Below are positions 8,450 through 17,849 of a DNA stretch of 64,000 bases, in pieces (the first letter of the stretch is position 1; each line of letters starts with the position of its first letter). Origin of the DNA: Shimia gijangensis (GTDB lineage Bacteria > Pseudomonadota > Alphaproteobacteria > Rhodobacterales > Rhodobacteraceae); contig NZ_FQZQ01000012.1 in NCBI RefSeq assembly GCF_900142085.1, positions 1 through 64,000 on the forward strand, written 5' to 3'. A program made the position numbers and the translations under genes. A model generated the notes under the pieces. The model worked only from the letters and a program-made list of their open reading frames with translations. It did not search any database and had not been told where the DNA came from.

Positions 8450-10273
8450 ATGGGCCGTAACATGTTGAAAAGGCTTCTTTTTCCCGTCATATTGTTGCTC
8501 TTGGTGTTCGGGCTGTCCATCAGCCCGGACTTTCAGGAAATATCCGCAGGCGTCGCCATTTTCCTTTTTGGCATGTTGATGCTTGAGGACGGGTTCAAGC
8601 TGTTCAGTGGCGGCTTTCTTGAGGCCGCGCTTGAAAAGGCAACAGGATCCGTTCCAAAGGCGCTGGGTTTTGGCATCGTGACCACAACCGTCATGCAATC
8701 CAGCTCTCTTGTTTCGGTCATTACCATATCCTTTTTGTCCGCAGGACTAATCTCACTCGTGGCGGGTGTCGGGATCATCTTTGGCGCCAATATCGGGACA
8801 ACAACCGGTGCCTGGCTTGTGGCGGGGTTCGGGCTCAAGGTCAAAATCTCGGCCTATGCGCTTCCTATGCTGGCCGTTGCCATCGTTATGGTTTTTCAGA
8901 AAAACAAATACTGGCGGGGTGCGGGTTTTGTGCTCGCGGGTCTCGGCTTTTTGTTTTTGGGAATCCACCACATGAAAGAAGGCTTTGAGGCCTTTAAGGA
9001 CCAGTTCGACCTGACACGCTTTGCCATGACAGGGATTTTGGGGCTGGTGGTTTACACGCTTGTCGGCACTGCTGCGACCGTCGTCATGCAATCCAGCCAT
9101 GCCACGATGGTCCTGATCATCACGGCGTTGGCCGCGAGCCAGATATCCTATGAAAATGCCCTGGCGCTGGCCATTGGTGCCAACATTGGCACAACGATCA
9201 CAGCAATCATCGGGGCGTTAACGGCCAATTTTCAGGGCAAAAGGCTGGCGCTGGCGCATCTGATTTTTAATCTGGTGACTGCGGGCGTTGCTTTGGCGTT
9301 GATCAGCCCCCTTAGAGAGGCCGTTGATTTTATCAGCTCCTTCGTCGGCATTGCTGACGACGACTATGCTTTGAAACTTGCCGTGTTCCATACGATTTTC
9401 AATGTGCTGGGGGTCGTATTGATGCTGCCCATGTTCAATCGGCTCATCGCGTTTCTCATTCGTATGATTGCGGAACCTGCAGAAGACCTCAGTCAGGCCA
9501 AATACCTGTCGGAAGCCGTGGATGAGTTCCCTCAGACGGTCAAAGTGGCGATGTATAAAGAGGTCAGGCATCTGTATGACAATGCCGTGGAACTGATCAT
9601 GCATGGTCTGAATTTGCATCGACACGAGGTGTTTGAAAGCAAGGACATTGCGGCATCCGTCGAAGCCAGTCTTGCACCTGTCGAGTTTGATATCGACCAA
9701 AAGTATGAAGCTCGGATCAAGACGCTCTATTCTGCCATTGTTGATTTCGCAACCAGGGTCGGCTCAAAGGATATGCCCGAAGATATCATGAATGATATCT
9801 ACACCATGCGGGATGCCGCGGGGCGGATCGTCAAAGCCGTCAAAGCCGTTAAGCATTTGCGGCGAAACGCGACCCATTTTACCGAGCAACCGCAGGGCTC
9901 AATTTCGGATTTGTATAACGAGTTGCGCACGGAACTTGCCCGGATCCTGGTGGAAATTCGCAAACTGGACATGGCAGAGGCCGAGGACAGATCAAGCCTC
10001 TGGCTGGATCAAGAGCGCGTGCAGGTTGAACAGGATGCAAAGAACACCAACGCTAACATTGAAACCTTAATCCGTGACCAAAAGATCGACGCTTATATCG
10101 CGACATCATTCCTGAATGACTCGGGCTATGCGTATGAGGCAATGCGCGATCTTCTGTCGGCTGCCCGCTCTTTGTATGTCGAATCCGCCAGTGCGACGGC
10201 GGAAATCGAGAGCATTCTGGCGCTGGATGACGAAGATGTGTCAGACATGGCGGGCATAAATGCCGGGCGATGA
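8450..10273 (+). CDS. Na/Pi cotransporter with PhoU-like C-terminal domain (NptA type)
   Basis: A 607-residue protein. Residues 1-330 form two PNaS-type repeats with the QSSS/QSSH motifs (VMQSSSLVSVI near 82 and VMQSSHATMVL near 212) that mark the sodium-phosphate cotransporter fold. Residues from about 340 are soluble and helical, like a PhoU domain. The start at 8450 follows the pit stop codon without a gap; an alternative ATG lies four codons later. Together with pit this makes a two-transporter phosphate unit. The direction of transport under cell conditions cannot be read from sequence. Confidence 0.92.
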   Translation: MGRNMLKRLLFPVILLLLVFGLSISPDFQEISAGVAIFLFGMLMLEDGFKLFSGGFLEAALEKATGSVPKALGFGIVTTTVMQSSSLVSVITISFLSAGLISLVAGVGIIFGANIGTTTGAWLVAGFGLKVKISAYALPMLAVAIVMVFQKNKYWRGAGFVLAGLGFLFLGIHHMKEGFEAFKDQFDLTRFAMTGILGLVVYTLVGTAATVVMQSSHATMVLIITALAASQISYENALALAIGANIGTTITAIIGALTANFQGKRLALAHLIFNLVTAGVALALISPLREAVDFISSFVGIADDDYALKLAVFHTIFNVLGVVLMLPMFNRLIAFLIRMIAEPAEDLSQAKYLSEAVDEFPQTVKVAMYKEVRHLYDNAVELIMHGLNLHRHEVFESKDIAASVEASLAPVEFDIDQKYEARIKTLYSAIVDFATRVGSKDMPEDIMNDIYTMRDAAGRIVKAVKAVKHLRRNATHFTEQPQGSISDLYNELRTELARILVEIRKLDMAEAEDRSSLWLDQERVQVEQDAKNTNANIETLIRDQKIDAYIATSFLNDSGYAYEAMRDLLSAARSLYVESASATAEIESILALDDEDVSDMAGINAGR

Positions 10274-10362
10274 CAAAATGCGAAATCTATCTTTTTTCAA
10301 CGACCCGCGATGCGCGCTTTGGCGTGTGGCCGGTTCAATTTTGATGGCGGGGGTAAAGAACC

Positions 10363-10632
10363 TTGGGACTTGAGAAATCCATTCAGAAACTTGACAAATA
10401 TCTTGAGCGGCTAAGCCAGGGCAAGGCGAAGAAAATTAAGCCCAGTGACCTGGCGAAAGTCGAGAGAAAGCTGCAGGCAAAAAAGGAATTGCTGACAGCT
10501 GAACTGGAGGAGGCGCAGAAAACCTCTAAGAAGGAAAGACTTGCTGGCAAGCTTTCCGTGGTGAACAAACAACTTGAGAGGGCAAATTGGCTGCGCCAAA
10601 AACTGTCTGGTTCAATTGAAGATGCGCATTAA
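10363..10632 (+). CDS. Small coiled-coil protein after the phosphate transporters
   Basis: An 89-residue highly charged protein, almost wholly predicted helical, with heptad-like spacing of Leu and Ala between Lys and Glu residues. The only possible start is TTG at 10363, because an in-frame TAA lies at 10354 just before it; GGGGGT precedes it at about 7 bases. It is 89 bases downstream of the Na/Pi transporter on the same strand and may be in its transcript. I do not recognise the family. A cytoplasmic structural or adaptor role is possible but unproven. Confidence 0.65.
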   Translation: MGLEKSIQKLDKYLERLSQGKAKKIKPSDLAKVERKLQAKKELLTAELEEAQKTSKKERLAGKLSVVNKQLERANWLRQKLSGSIEDAH

Positions 10633-10826
10633 TGGTCGGCTGCACCTGTGAATTGGGACATCAAACGGTGGCAGCATTCTTAACGAAGAAACCAAGATTA
10701 TTTCTTTGGTAGAGCGGGCCTTCTGGACAATTTGGCCCAAGGTCAGGTTTAGTCGAATCTTACACCGCTCGGAGCTTCAAATGGGAGAAGCCAACCACCT
10801 TGGCTCAACGGGGTATCCAGAGTGCT

Positions 10827-12083
10827 TTAGAAAAGCGGAAACCGGTCTAGTCGTTCATTTCCGCTACTGGTCACCAAGACTTGCGTCTCTAGTTTGATGC
10901 ACTCGCTGCCTTTTTCACCGATCAGGCTTTCAACGCAGATTACCATGCCTTCTTCGATTTCTCCAGACATGGCCGTGACGTCAAAATCCGGATGCAACGG
11001 CACCACGGGCCACTCATCAGCCATTCCAACGCCGTGTAGGGCAAGGGAATAGCGATAGGGCTCGTATGCCTCAGGGATTTTCCAGCTTTTGGCGTTAAAC
11101 TCAGCAAAACTCATGCCCGGCTGCACCAATTCCAGATTGTGCTGCACCTGATCCACGGCGGCCTGATACAGTCGGTTCTGGGTATTGGTCATGGCCGTAT
11201 ACCCACAAGTCCAGCTGCGAGACAGGTCAGCGCAATAGCCATACGGCCCGATCATATCGGTATCAAAACTTATCATCTCGCCAATCTGACAGGGCCTGTC
11301 CGAACATTCCTGATACCAAGGGTTGGTCCGAGGTCCACAGGTCAGCAGTTTGGTCTCAAGCCATTCCCCGCCTGAGCGCGCATTTTCAAAATGCAGATGC
11401 CCCCAAAGTTCACGTTCCGTGACACCCGGCAGGGAATGCTCGTAAATACGTGCCATTCCCGCCTCGCACACCCGGATCGTCCAGCGCATCAGGTCAATCT
11501 CTTCGGGTGACTTGATGGAACGTGCCACTTCGGTCAACTCGGTGCCTTCAACATACTGCAACCCGCGATCCTGAAGCGCAAAAACACCGGGCCCATCCAG
11601 TTTGTCGATGGCAATGCGGCGGTTGCCACCACCATATTCCTTGACCAGATCGGCAATCTCATCCGCCCAATCCTGAACCGCCCGTCCCGATTTGTCGCCA
11701 CGGGTCATGAACATCCAAGCTGTCGATTCTCGCAGTTCGTCGATCCCAGGCAAACCTTCGTTCAAGTGGCTACACCCTTTGAATTCCCATAGGATTGCTG
11801 GACCATCGGCCAATATCATCGCATAGCGGATCGGATTATGCGCGGTCCAGACCATCATATTGGAGCTGTCCAGAGCATAGCGGATATTGATCGGATCATA
11901 GAGCAAAAGCGCCGCCACGTCGTGCTTTGCCATCTGGTCGCGGAACCGGTTCAAACGATAACGGCGCGCGCAGTTCAAAACCTTATCAGAAATGGGGCTG
12001 ATCAGGGGCTTGTCCGCACCTTCTGCGTTTAGATACGTCGCCTTTCGGTCATCTTTGAAAACACTGTCCATCGTATTGCTCAT
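10827..12083 (-). CDS. dddP: DMSP lyase DddP (M24-peptidase fold)
   Basis: A 418-residue protein of the creatinase/prolidase (M24) fold that I identify as DddP, the metal-dependent enzyme that cleaves dimethylsulfoniopropionate to dimethyl sulfide and acrylate in marine Roseobacters. Expected ligands are visible: D274 and D276 (FDTDMIGP), D286 (GYCADLSR), H350 (YSLALHGVG, with Y345 five residues before), E385 (VCVESLIG) and E399 (KLETQVL). These spacings agree with those I remember for the structurally studied DddP of Ruegeria, and set it apart from Xaa-Pro peptidases. The gene follows the FAD oxidoreductase gene by only 9 bases and shares its promoter with the TetR-type inverted repeat. A stop codon in that upstream gene could reduce its expression through polarity. 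Confidence 0.87.
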   Translation of the reverse strand: MSNTMDSVFKDDRKATYLNAEGADKPLISPISDKVLNCARRYRLNRFRDQMAKHDVAALLLYDPINIRYALDSSNMMVWTAHNPIRYAMILADGPAILWEFKGCSHLNEGLPGIDELRESTAWMFMTRGDKSGRAVQDWADEIADLVKEYGGGNRRIAIDKLDGPGVFALQDRGLQYVEGTELTEVARSIKSPEEIDLMRWTIRVCEAGMARIYEHSLPGVTERELWGHLHFENARSGGEWLETKLLTCGPRTNPWYQECSDRPCQIGEMISFDTDMIGPYGYCADLSRSWTCGYTAMTNTQNRLYQAAVDQVQHNLELVQPGMSFAEFNAKSWKIPEAYEPYRYSLALHGVGMADEWPVVPLHPDFDVTAMSGEIEEGMVICVESLIGEKGSECIKLETQVLVTSSGNERLDRFPLF

Positions 12084-12092
12084 TTTTTCTTC

Positions 12093-14492
12093 TTAGGCCT
12101 TCATCCGGGTGCCTCTGGGATCGTACGGCGACATGGCAATGGTTTTCGCACCGCGCCTTTCACCCATGACATCCACCGCCAAATCATGCCCCAGAGCGGC
12201 CAAATCGCGATTGACCAGCGCCAGCGCATAGCTTTTGCCCAGACGATGGCCATAGCCGCCGGAGGTGGTGATGCCGACGATTTCCCTCCCCTTCCACACA
12301 GGCTCATACCCCGCGCAGTCTGCGTTGGTGGCCGTAACTTCCAGCATTGTCAGAACTCTGTCAGGGCGCGCAGCCGCCTGCGCAGCCGCCTTGCCGACAA
12401 AGTCGCCCTTGTCCCACGCAATCCAGCGATCCAGGCCGGTCATCGCCGGTGTGTAACCTTGAGTAAACTCAGCGTTCCAGATGCCAATGCTTTTCTCAAG
12501 CCGCATCGACAGCATTGCCATGAACCCAATTTCCCTTAGGCCAAGATCAGCCCCGGCTTGCAGCAATAATTTGCGTAAAGACGCATGTTCATTCGCCACA
12601 CAGCTGATCTCATAGGCCATATCACCAGACAGTGAGAGCCGCGCCAACCGCACCCGATGCAAGCCTAAATCAGCAGTCATGCACTGCATCATTTTTAGAT
12701 CATCAATGTCAGTGTCACTGATTTTCTTAAGTATTTTCCGCGCATTAGGCCCGCTGATCGAAAATCCATTCATCACGTCCGAGATGTCCTCAATCTGAAC
12801 ATCCGCCCCCATATGATCTCGGAACCAACGCATATGAAATTCACGAAGATAAAACGATCCCATCAACCAATAGCTGCCATCCCCCCAGTTGAAACAAGTA
12901 AGGTCTCCCTTAAGGCGACCATCTTCCGCCAGCATGGGGGCCAGCTTGACCTTGCCCGGCTCTGGCAGATTACACGCGAGCAATTTGTCCAGCCATGCCT
13001 TGGCCCCTACCCCTGATATCCGGAATCTGGAAAACCCGCTGATATCCAAAAGACCCGCAGCATGTTCAACGGCTGCACATTCTTCGGCAATGATCGGAAA
13101 GGATTCTGGCCGACGCAATGTGCCCGGTTCTTCGAAAGTCTTATCAGCAAAGTAAAGCGGCACCTCAAGTCCCCAGACATTGCCCCAGCGTGCCCCGGCA
13201 GCATCCATATCCTGATAGGCCCCAGAAAGTTTCACATGCCGCCCCGCCGGGAGCTGTTCATTAGGATAGGTCACCACAAAGCGGCGTGCATAAAACTGAC
13301 CGGTGGTCTGGCGAATGTATTCCTTGTTTGACTGGTGCAAACCAAAGCGTGCCACATCCATGCCAAAGATGTCAGCCTGCGCCGCACCATGTACCATCCA
13401 TTCCGCCAGAGATTTTCCAACACCACCACCCTGACTGAATCCGGCCATGACACCGCAAGCCACCCAGTACCCTCGCGGCCCAACCGGGCCCACCAGCGGA
13501 TTGCCGTCCGGCGCAAAGGTAAAAGCGCCATTCACCCAACGCTTGATTCCGACATCGGCCAACTCTGGGTAGCGTTTAAAGCCAATCGACAATTCATCGC
13601 CAATACGATCCACATCCTCAGGGATCAGCTCCATCCCATAGTCCCATGGCGCGCCTTCCATGTTCCAGTGTTTGGGATTGCGTTAGTACACCCCCAACAA
13701 AAGGCCCTTGGCCTCTTGGCGGGCATAGGTAAAACCATCAAGGTCGGCGGTCACAGGAAACTCATGGGACATCGCCGTGATACTGGGCACAGTGTCGGTC
13801 ACCAGATAATGGTGCTCCATCGGAGTTACCGGCAAATCCACACCGGCCATACGGCCGCATTGCTTGGCCCATAGGCCACCTGCGTTGACCACGTGTTGGG
13901 TATGAATTGTGCCTTGCTCCGTGACGACATCCCAGGTTCCGTCAGCACGCTGTTTCAATTCCACCACCCGGTTGCGCAGGATCACATCTGCACCCCGTTG
14001 CTTTGCCGCGCCGGCAAAGGCATAGGTGGCCCCATTAGGATCTAAATAACCTTCATTGGTGTCATAAAGCCCGCCCAGAATGTCCTCGGTCCGGATCACG
14101 CCACCCGTCATTTCTTCAATTTCCCGACGATCCACGAGGCGTGCGGTCTCAACACCAATCGCTTTGAACGTTGCAGCGGCCGCCTTCAATTGTTCCCAAC
14201 GGCTTTGGTTGGTGGCAAAATTCACACCACCCGTCATATGCAGCCCAACGTCCTGTCCGCTTTCGGCTTCTATCTCTTTGTAAAGGTTGATGGTGTAATC
14301 CTGAAGCGCCGCGACACTAGGATCACCGTTCAGAGCATGAAACCCGGCAGCCGCATGCCATGTGGAACCGGCTGTTAGCTCGGCTCGTTCGATCAACGCC
14401 ACATCCGTCCAACCAAGTTTGGTGAGGTGATACAAAACCGACACCCCGACAATGCCGCCTCCGATAACAACCGCTCGGTAAGATGTTTTCAT
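12093..14492 (-). pseudogene. FAD oxidoreductase/GcvT protein (dimethylglycine-dehydrogenase-like) with one nonsense codon
   Basis: An 800-codon frame for a DMGDH/sarcosine-dehydrogenase-like flavoprotein: an N-terminal DAO FAD domain (VIGGGIVGVS near residue 8), the FAO_M connector, then a GcvT folate-binding domain in the C-terminal half. The family oxidises N-methyl groups of glycine derivatives and passes C1 units to tetrahydrofolate. Codon 270 (13683-13685) is TAA where relatives have a Glu (context LLLGVY-stop-RNPKHWNM). Both sides remain in frame and look otherwise intact, so this is a GAA-to-TAA change or a sequencing error. The start at 14492 has GAAGGAGA upstream. A re-initiated C-terminal piece could begin at 13661. 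It is the first gene of the dddP operon. Confidence 0.85.
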
Positions 14493-14555
14493 CGCCGTCT
14501 CCTTCACCACTTTTCAAAAGAGCCTAGGCTTGGGTTCCGATTCTGTCCATTTTTT

Positions 14556-14571
14556 TGTACAGCACTGTACA
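14556..14571. promoter_or_regulatory. TetR-type operator candidate before the oxidoreductase-dddP unit
   Basis: TGTACAGCACTGTACA is an inverted repeat TGTAC-N6-GTACA, 64 bases before the start of the oxidoreductase gene. The same arms and spacing recur at 15302-15317 before the TetR gene, so one regulator probably binds both. Confidence 0.75.
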
Positions 14572-14610
14572 TTAAAGCCAAAAACAGATGACACCACAAT
14601 ATCGTGAACA

Positions 14611-15252
14611 TTAATCCATCAAATCATTCAAACTGTAGCCGGTGAGACCAACAATGGCAGTGGACTCCTCTGTGGTCGGGCGCACCCCAGTCAGACAAAA
14701 CAGATAGTCATCGCCTGTTTTGGCCCGTACCAGATCACTGTCCCGCGTATCCAGAGCCTCATATCCAATCTGGGTGAAATAGACGATTTTGGCGCGGGTC
14801 GCGGCCTCAGATTCGACATAGCCATAGCGTAGAAACATCCCCTTAAGCGCCAGAATTCGCGCATCGTCGGAGATATCTAATGCGCGTCGGACAGACCCAT
14901 CACGACGCGCCCAATCCCTGACCGCGAAGTCCAATTGCGTATTGAAATAGCCCTTTTTGACCCAACATGAGAACACATTTGTCAGAGCCAGATTGATGGT
15001 TTTAGCAGGGCGCCCTGCCATCGTCACGATCGCTTCAGTATTTGTGCGTTGCCAGTGATCCAAAAGCGCGTCCAACAAATCTGTTCGGTTTTCAAAGTAC
15101 CAATAGAAACTTGAACGCGCGCAATCGAGCTTGGCAGAAAGCGACGACACCTTAACTGAGTCGACACCGTCAGAAATCAATGTATCCAGCGCCGCCGTGA
15201 CCCAATCGTCACGAGAGGTGCGTTGTGGCCCGCGCACATTTTTCTTTGTCAT
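14611..15252 (-). CDS. TetR-family transcriptional regulator
   Basis: A 213-residue regulator. The N-terminal helix-turn-helix (about residues 15-60) has the usual TetR pattern, with VSSLSAKLDCARSSFYWYF as the recognition part; the rest is the ligand-binding helical domain. It lies upstream of the flavoprotein-dddP unit on the same strand with a 118-base gap holding one inverted repeat. The second copy of that repeat is about 50 bases before its own start. It is therefore the likely local repressor of itself and of the dddP unit. The inducer is unknown; acrylate, DMSP or a methylated amine would be the first candidates. Confidence 0.88.
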   Translation of the reverse strand: MTKKNVRGPQRTSRDDWVTAALDTLISDGVDSVKVSSLSAKLDCARSSFYWYFENRTDLLDALLDHWQRTNTEAIVTMAGRPAKTINLALTNVFSCWVKKGYFNTQLDFAVRDWARRDGSVRRALDISDDARILALKGMFLRYGYVESEAATRAKIVYFTQIGYEALDTRDSDLVRAKTGDDYLFCLTGVRPTTEESTAIVGLTGYSLNDLMD

Positions 15253-15301
15253 GTTGTGCCCTCAGAGGTGCCGAATGGTCCGCACAGTAAGGGATACAAT
15301 A

Positions 15302-15317
15302 TGTACAACAAAGTACA
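15302..15317. promoter_or_regulatory. TetR-type operator candidate before the TetR gene
   Basis: TGTACAACAAAGTACA, with arms TGTAC-N6-GTACA identical to those at 14556-14571 and different spacer bases. It lies 50 bases upstream of the TetR start, the usual place for autorepression. Confidence 0.75.
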
Positions 15318-15411
15318 TTCTTTCCAGCACAATCAGCGTGCTCGCGAACCAGTCAGCCGGGCCCTGAAGATAAACCAGGTCAATTCTCAGGGCAATGTGC
15401 TGCCAATTGCG

Positions 15412-16629
15412 TCAACTGTCTGACAAAGTGGTTTCAATTTCGCTGGAGCGTTCTAAAGTGCGATGCACAGGGCATTTGTCGGCAATTTCCAGCAACCGTC
15501 CGCGTTGATCCGCACTGAGATTGCCGACTAGGACGATCTCTCGGTGAAAGGCATCAATCTTTTCATTCTTTGAGGTTTCCGCGTCCTGAGCATGAACTTT
15601 GGCATGGCTGACATCCACACGAACGTGCTCCAACGGCCAGCCTTTGCGGCGGGCATACATCCGAATGGTCATCGACGTGCAGGCCCCTAACCCGGAAGCA
15701 ACAAATCCATAGGGCGACATGCCCCGATTGGTGCCGCCATAGGCCAGCGGCTCGTCCGCCAACGCATGATGGCTTGGCCCCGAAACCACATCCTGCATAA
15801 AACCTGCCGGGTCGGCTTCGGATACGCGGGTGATACCTTCTGGCACGCCGGGTGGCGGTGCAGGTGGTGTGAGGCTCAAATAGCGCGCCGCCCAGGCCGA
15901 AATAACATCGGCGGCATATTCGGCATCTTCAGCCCGCGAGACCAAGTGATTGGCATCGTCTAGTGTGACAAAGCTTTTGGGGTGTTTGGCAGTCCTGAAA
16001 ATGTCGGCAGCATTGTCGATGCTCACAATCTCATCACGCGGAGCGTGCAAAACCAGCAAAGCTTTGCCAAGACCCGCCACCGCCGAGGTCAGATTATGGG
16101 TTGAAATATCATCCAGAAATTGCCGTTTGATGGTAAACGGGCGTCCGCCCAAATCCACCCGGGCCTCGCCCTCTTTGCAGACTTGGTCAACGACATCGCC
16201 AAAATTATGCGTGACATGCGCCGGATCGAACGGCGCACCAATCGTGGCGACTGCCCTGACAGAGGTCATGTCGGTTGCAGCTCTCAATACTGCGGCCCCT
16301 CCAAGGCTGTGACCAATCAACAAATCTGGCGGAAAACCGCGTGTTTCGAGATAGGCCGCGGCCGCTTTGAGATCACTCAGATTCGAAGCAAAAGATGTGT
16401 TGGAAAATTCGCCCTCGGAATGACCCAGCCCTGTGAAATCAAATCGAAGAACTGCAATACCCTGTGCCGCCAGTCGGGCCGCGATACGACGCGCGGCGGG
16501 GATGTCTTTTGAACAGGTGAAACAATGCGCAAACAGAGCCGTTGCAAGATGCGGTCCGGCTGGCATATCCAAGCGCGCGGATAGAGTATGACCATCGTGG
16601 CCAGAAAAAGTTATGCGTTCGATGCTCAT
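15412..16629 (-). CDS. Alpha/beta hydrolase-OsmC fusion protein
   Basis: A 405-residue two-domain protein. Residues 1-255 are an alpha/beta hydrolase with the nucleophile elbow GHSLGG and a likely catalytic His near DDANHLV. Residues 270-405 are an OsmC/Ohr-like domain with Cys in GLGACTSM and DKCPVHR, the pair that in this family reduces hydroperoxides. The combination is a known fusion in proteobacteria, of unclear substrate. The start at 16629 is chosen for the AGGAG 8 bases upstream. It is transcribed alone as far as can be seen. The role is probably detoxification of lipid-type peroxides or esters, by inference only. Confidence 0.88.
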   Translation of the reverse strand: MSIERITFSGHDGHTLSARLDMPAGPHLATALFAHCFTCSKDIPAARRIAARLAAQGIAVLRFDFTGLGHSEGEFSNTSFASNLSDLKAAAAYLETRGFPPDLLIGHSLGGAAVLRAATDMTSVRAVATIGAPFDPAHVTHNFGDVVDQVCKEGEARVDLGGRPFTIKRQFLDDISTHNLTSAVAGLGKALLVLHAPRDEIVSIDNAADIFRTAKHPKSFVTLDDANHLVSRAEDAEYAADVISAWAARYLSLTPPAPPPGVPEGITRVSEADPAGFMQDVVSGPSHHALADEPLAYGGTNRGMSPYGFVASGLGACTSMTIRMYARRKGWPLEHVRVDVSHAKVHAQDAETSKNEKIDAFHREIVLVGNLSADQRGRLLEIADKCPVHRTLERSSEIETTLSDS

Positions 16630-16773
16630 AGTGTGCACTCCTGATGTCCCTGCCAAAATTGGGGCGGTTCAGCGCACAAGACAAGTCATGTGACATCAGG
16701 GTCACGCGGGTGTGAGGCAGGCGTGTGGCATTGTGAGATCGATAAGGCACATCAGTTGAATTCGGCGCAAACT

Positions 16774-17847
16774 TTACGACAAGGGACCTGACCTGCCATG
16801 TCTGGAAGAGATATCCTCGCTCAATTCAGAAAGCGTTTCGGTGGAAGACGTTATGCTGGCGGCAATGTTCTCCAGATCCGAAGCAAACTGGAACTGTGCC
16901 CGTCCACCTCGTTTCGAAGCATAAAGTGCCGCATCAGCCGCAGCCATCAAGCCTGCGTCATCAAGCAATGGGAAATTGCGTGATAGCGCGATGCCAATTG
17001 AGCTGGAAATATTGCAGACGATTGCCTCAAACGGGACAGGCACTTCGATACGCTGGATCAGTCGGCGCGCCAGATCGGCCAGAGCGCCGCGGTTGGTAAA
17101 CCCATCAAAGATCAGCACAAATTCATCCCCGCCAACCCGGGCGACGCAGTCTTCGTCCCGTGTTTCTTCTACCATGATCCTAGCTACATGCTGCAACACA
17201 TGGTCCCCCGCCGCATGTCCGTGGGTGTCATTCACCGCTTTAAAGTAATCCAGATCCATCTGCATCAAGGCAAAGCCGGTCCCCTTTTCGATCAGGCGAG
17301 GTAAAATGAAATCAACCGCGCGACGGTTTTTGAGCCCCGTGAGTGTGTCGGTAAAGGCCTGTTCTTCAGCGGCAATCATGGCCCCCTGCAACCGCAAATT
17401 CAATTTGCGTGAAGCCTCCATTGCCGCAGACTTCGCCTCAATCAGATAGAGCATTTCGATGGTTAGATCTGTTGCTGCAAAATCTGTACTGGTTAGCGCA
17501 TAGTCGCGCACCCCATCCATGATAGAAATGCCGAACGACAGGTTTACGACTGCCCCTCCGGACACCGAGGAAGGCATCAACACACCTTTTAAAGTTGTTT
17601 TGGGGTCGGTCCTTTTGCGGACATGCAATTTGTGCCCGGTGGTCGCAAGCAAACTGGGCATGTCAGTGACAGCTTTGGGGCGCAGTACCTCGAACATTTC
17701 CAGAAATCGTGTGTTCTGATATCCCTCGCCCTGCCACAGTTTTGCGAGTGTGGGTCCGGCGTGGATGATGTCGCCATTGCTGTTCAACATGACATGCATC
17801 GGACAGATTACATCCATCACACCACAAATATCGTCAAACACGTCCAT
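16774..17847 (-). CDS. HNOBA-GGDEF diguanylate cyclase, partner of H-NOX
   Basis: A 357-residue signalling protein. Residues 1-155 match the H-NOX-associated (HNOBA) PAS-like sensor region, ending in a linking helix (LYLIEAKSAAMEASRKLNLRL); residues 165-325 are a GGDEF domain. The active-site motif is intact (VGGDEFV) and an inhibitory RxxD site (RDED) lies five residues before it, so it should make cyclic di-GMP and be product-inhibited. It starts two bases after the H-NOX stop, so the two proteins are made together and presumably interact. No EAL domain is present. Confidence 0.9.
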   Translation of the reverse strand: MDVFDDICGVMDVICPMHVMLNSNGDIIHAGPTLAKLWQGEGYQNTRFLEMFEVLRPKAVTDMPSLLATTGHKLHVRKRTDPKTTLKGVLMPSSVSGGAVVNLSFGISIMDGVRDYALTSTDFAATDLTIEMLYLIEAKSAAMEASRKLNLRLQGAMIAAEEQAFTDTLTGLKNRRAVDFILPRLIEKGTGFALMQMDLDYFKAVNDTHGHAAGDHVLQHVARIMVEETRDEDCVARVGGDEFVLIFDGFTNRGALADLARRLIQRIEVPVPFEAIVCNISSSIGIALSRNFPLLDDAGLMAAADAALYASKRGGRAQFQFASDLENIAASITSSTETLSELSEDISSRHGRSGPLS

Positions 17848-17849
17848 AA

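Noticed and set aside
10706-10897. Plus-strand frame of 63 codons
   Set aside because: Runs into the 3' end of dddP, lacks a ribosome binding site and resembles no protein.
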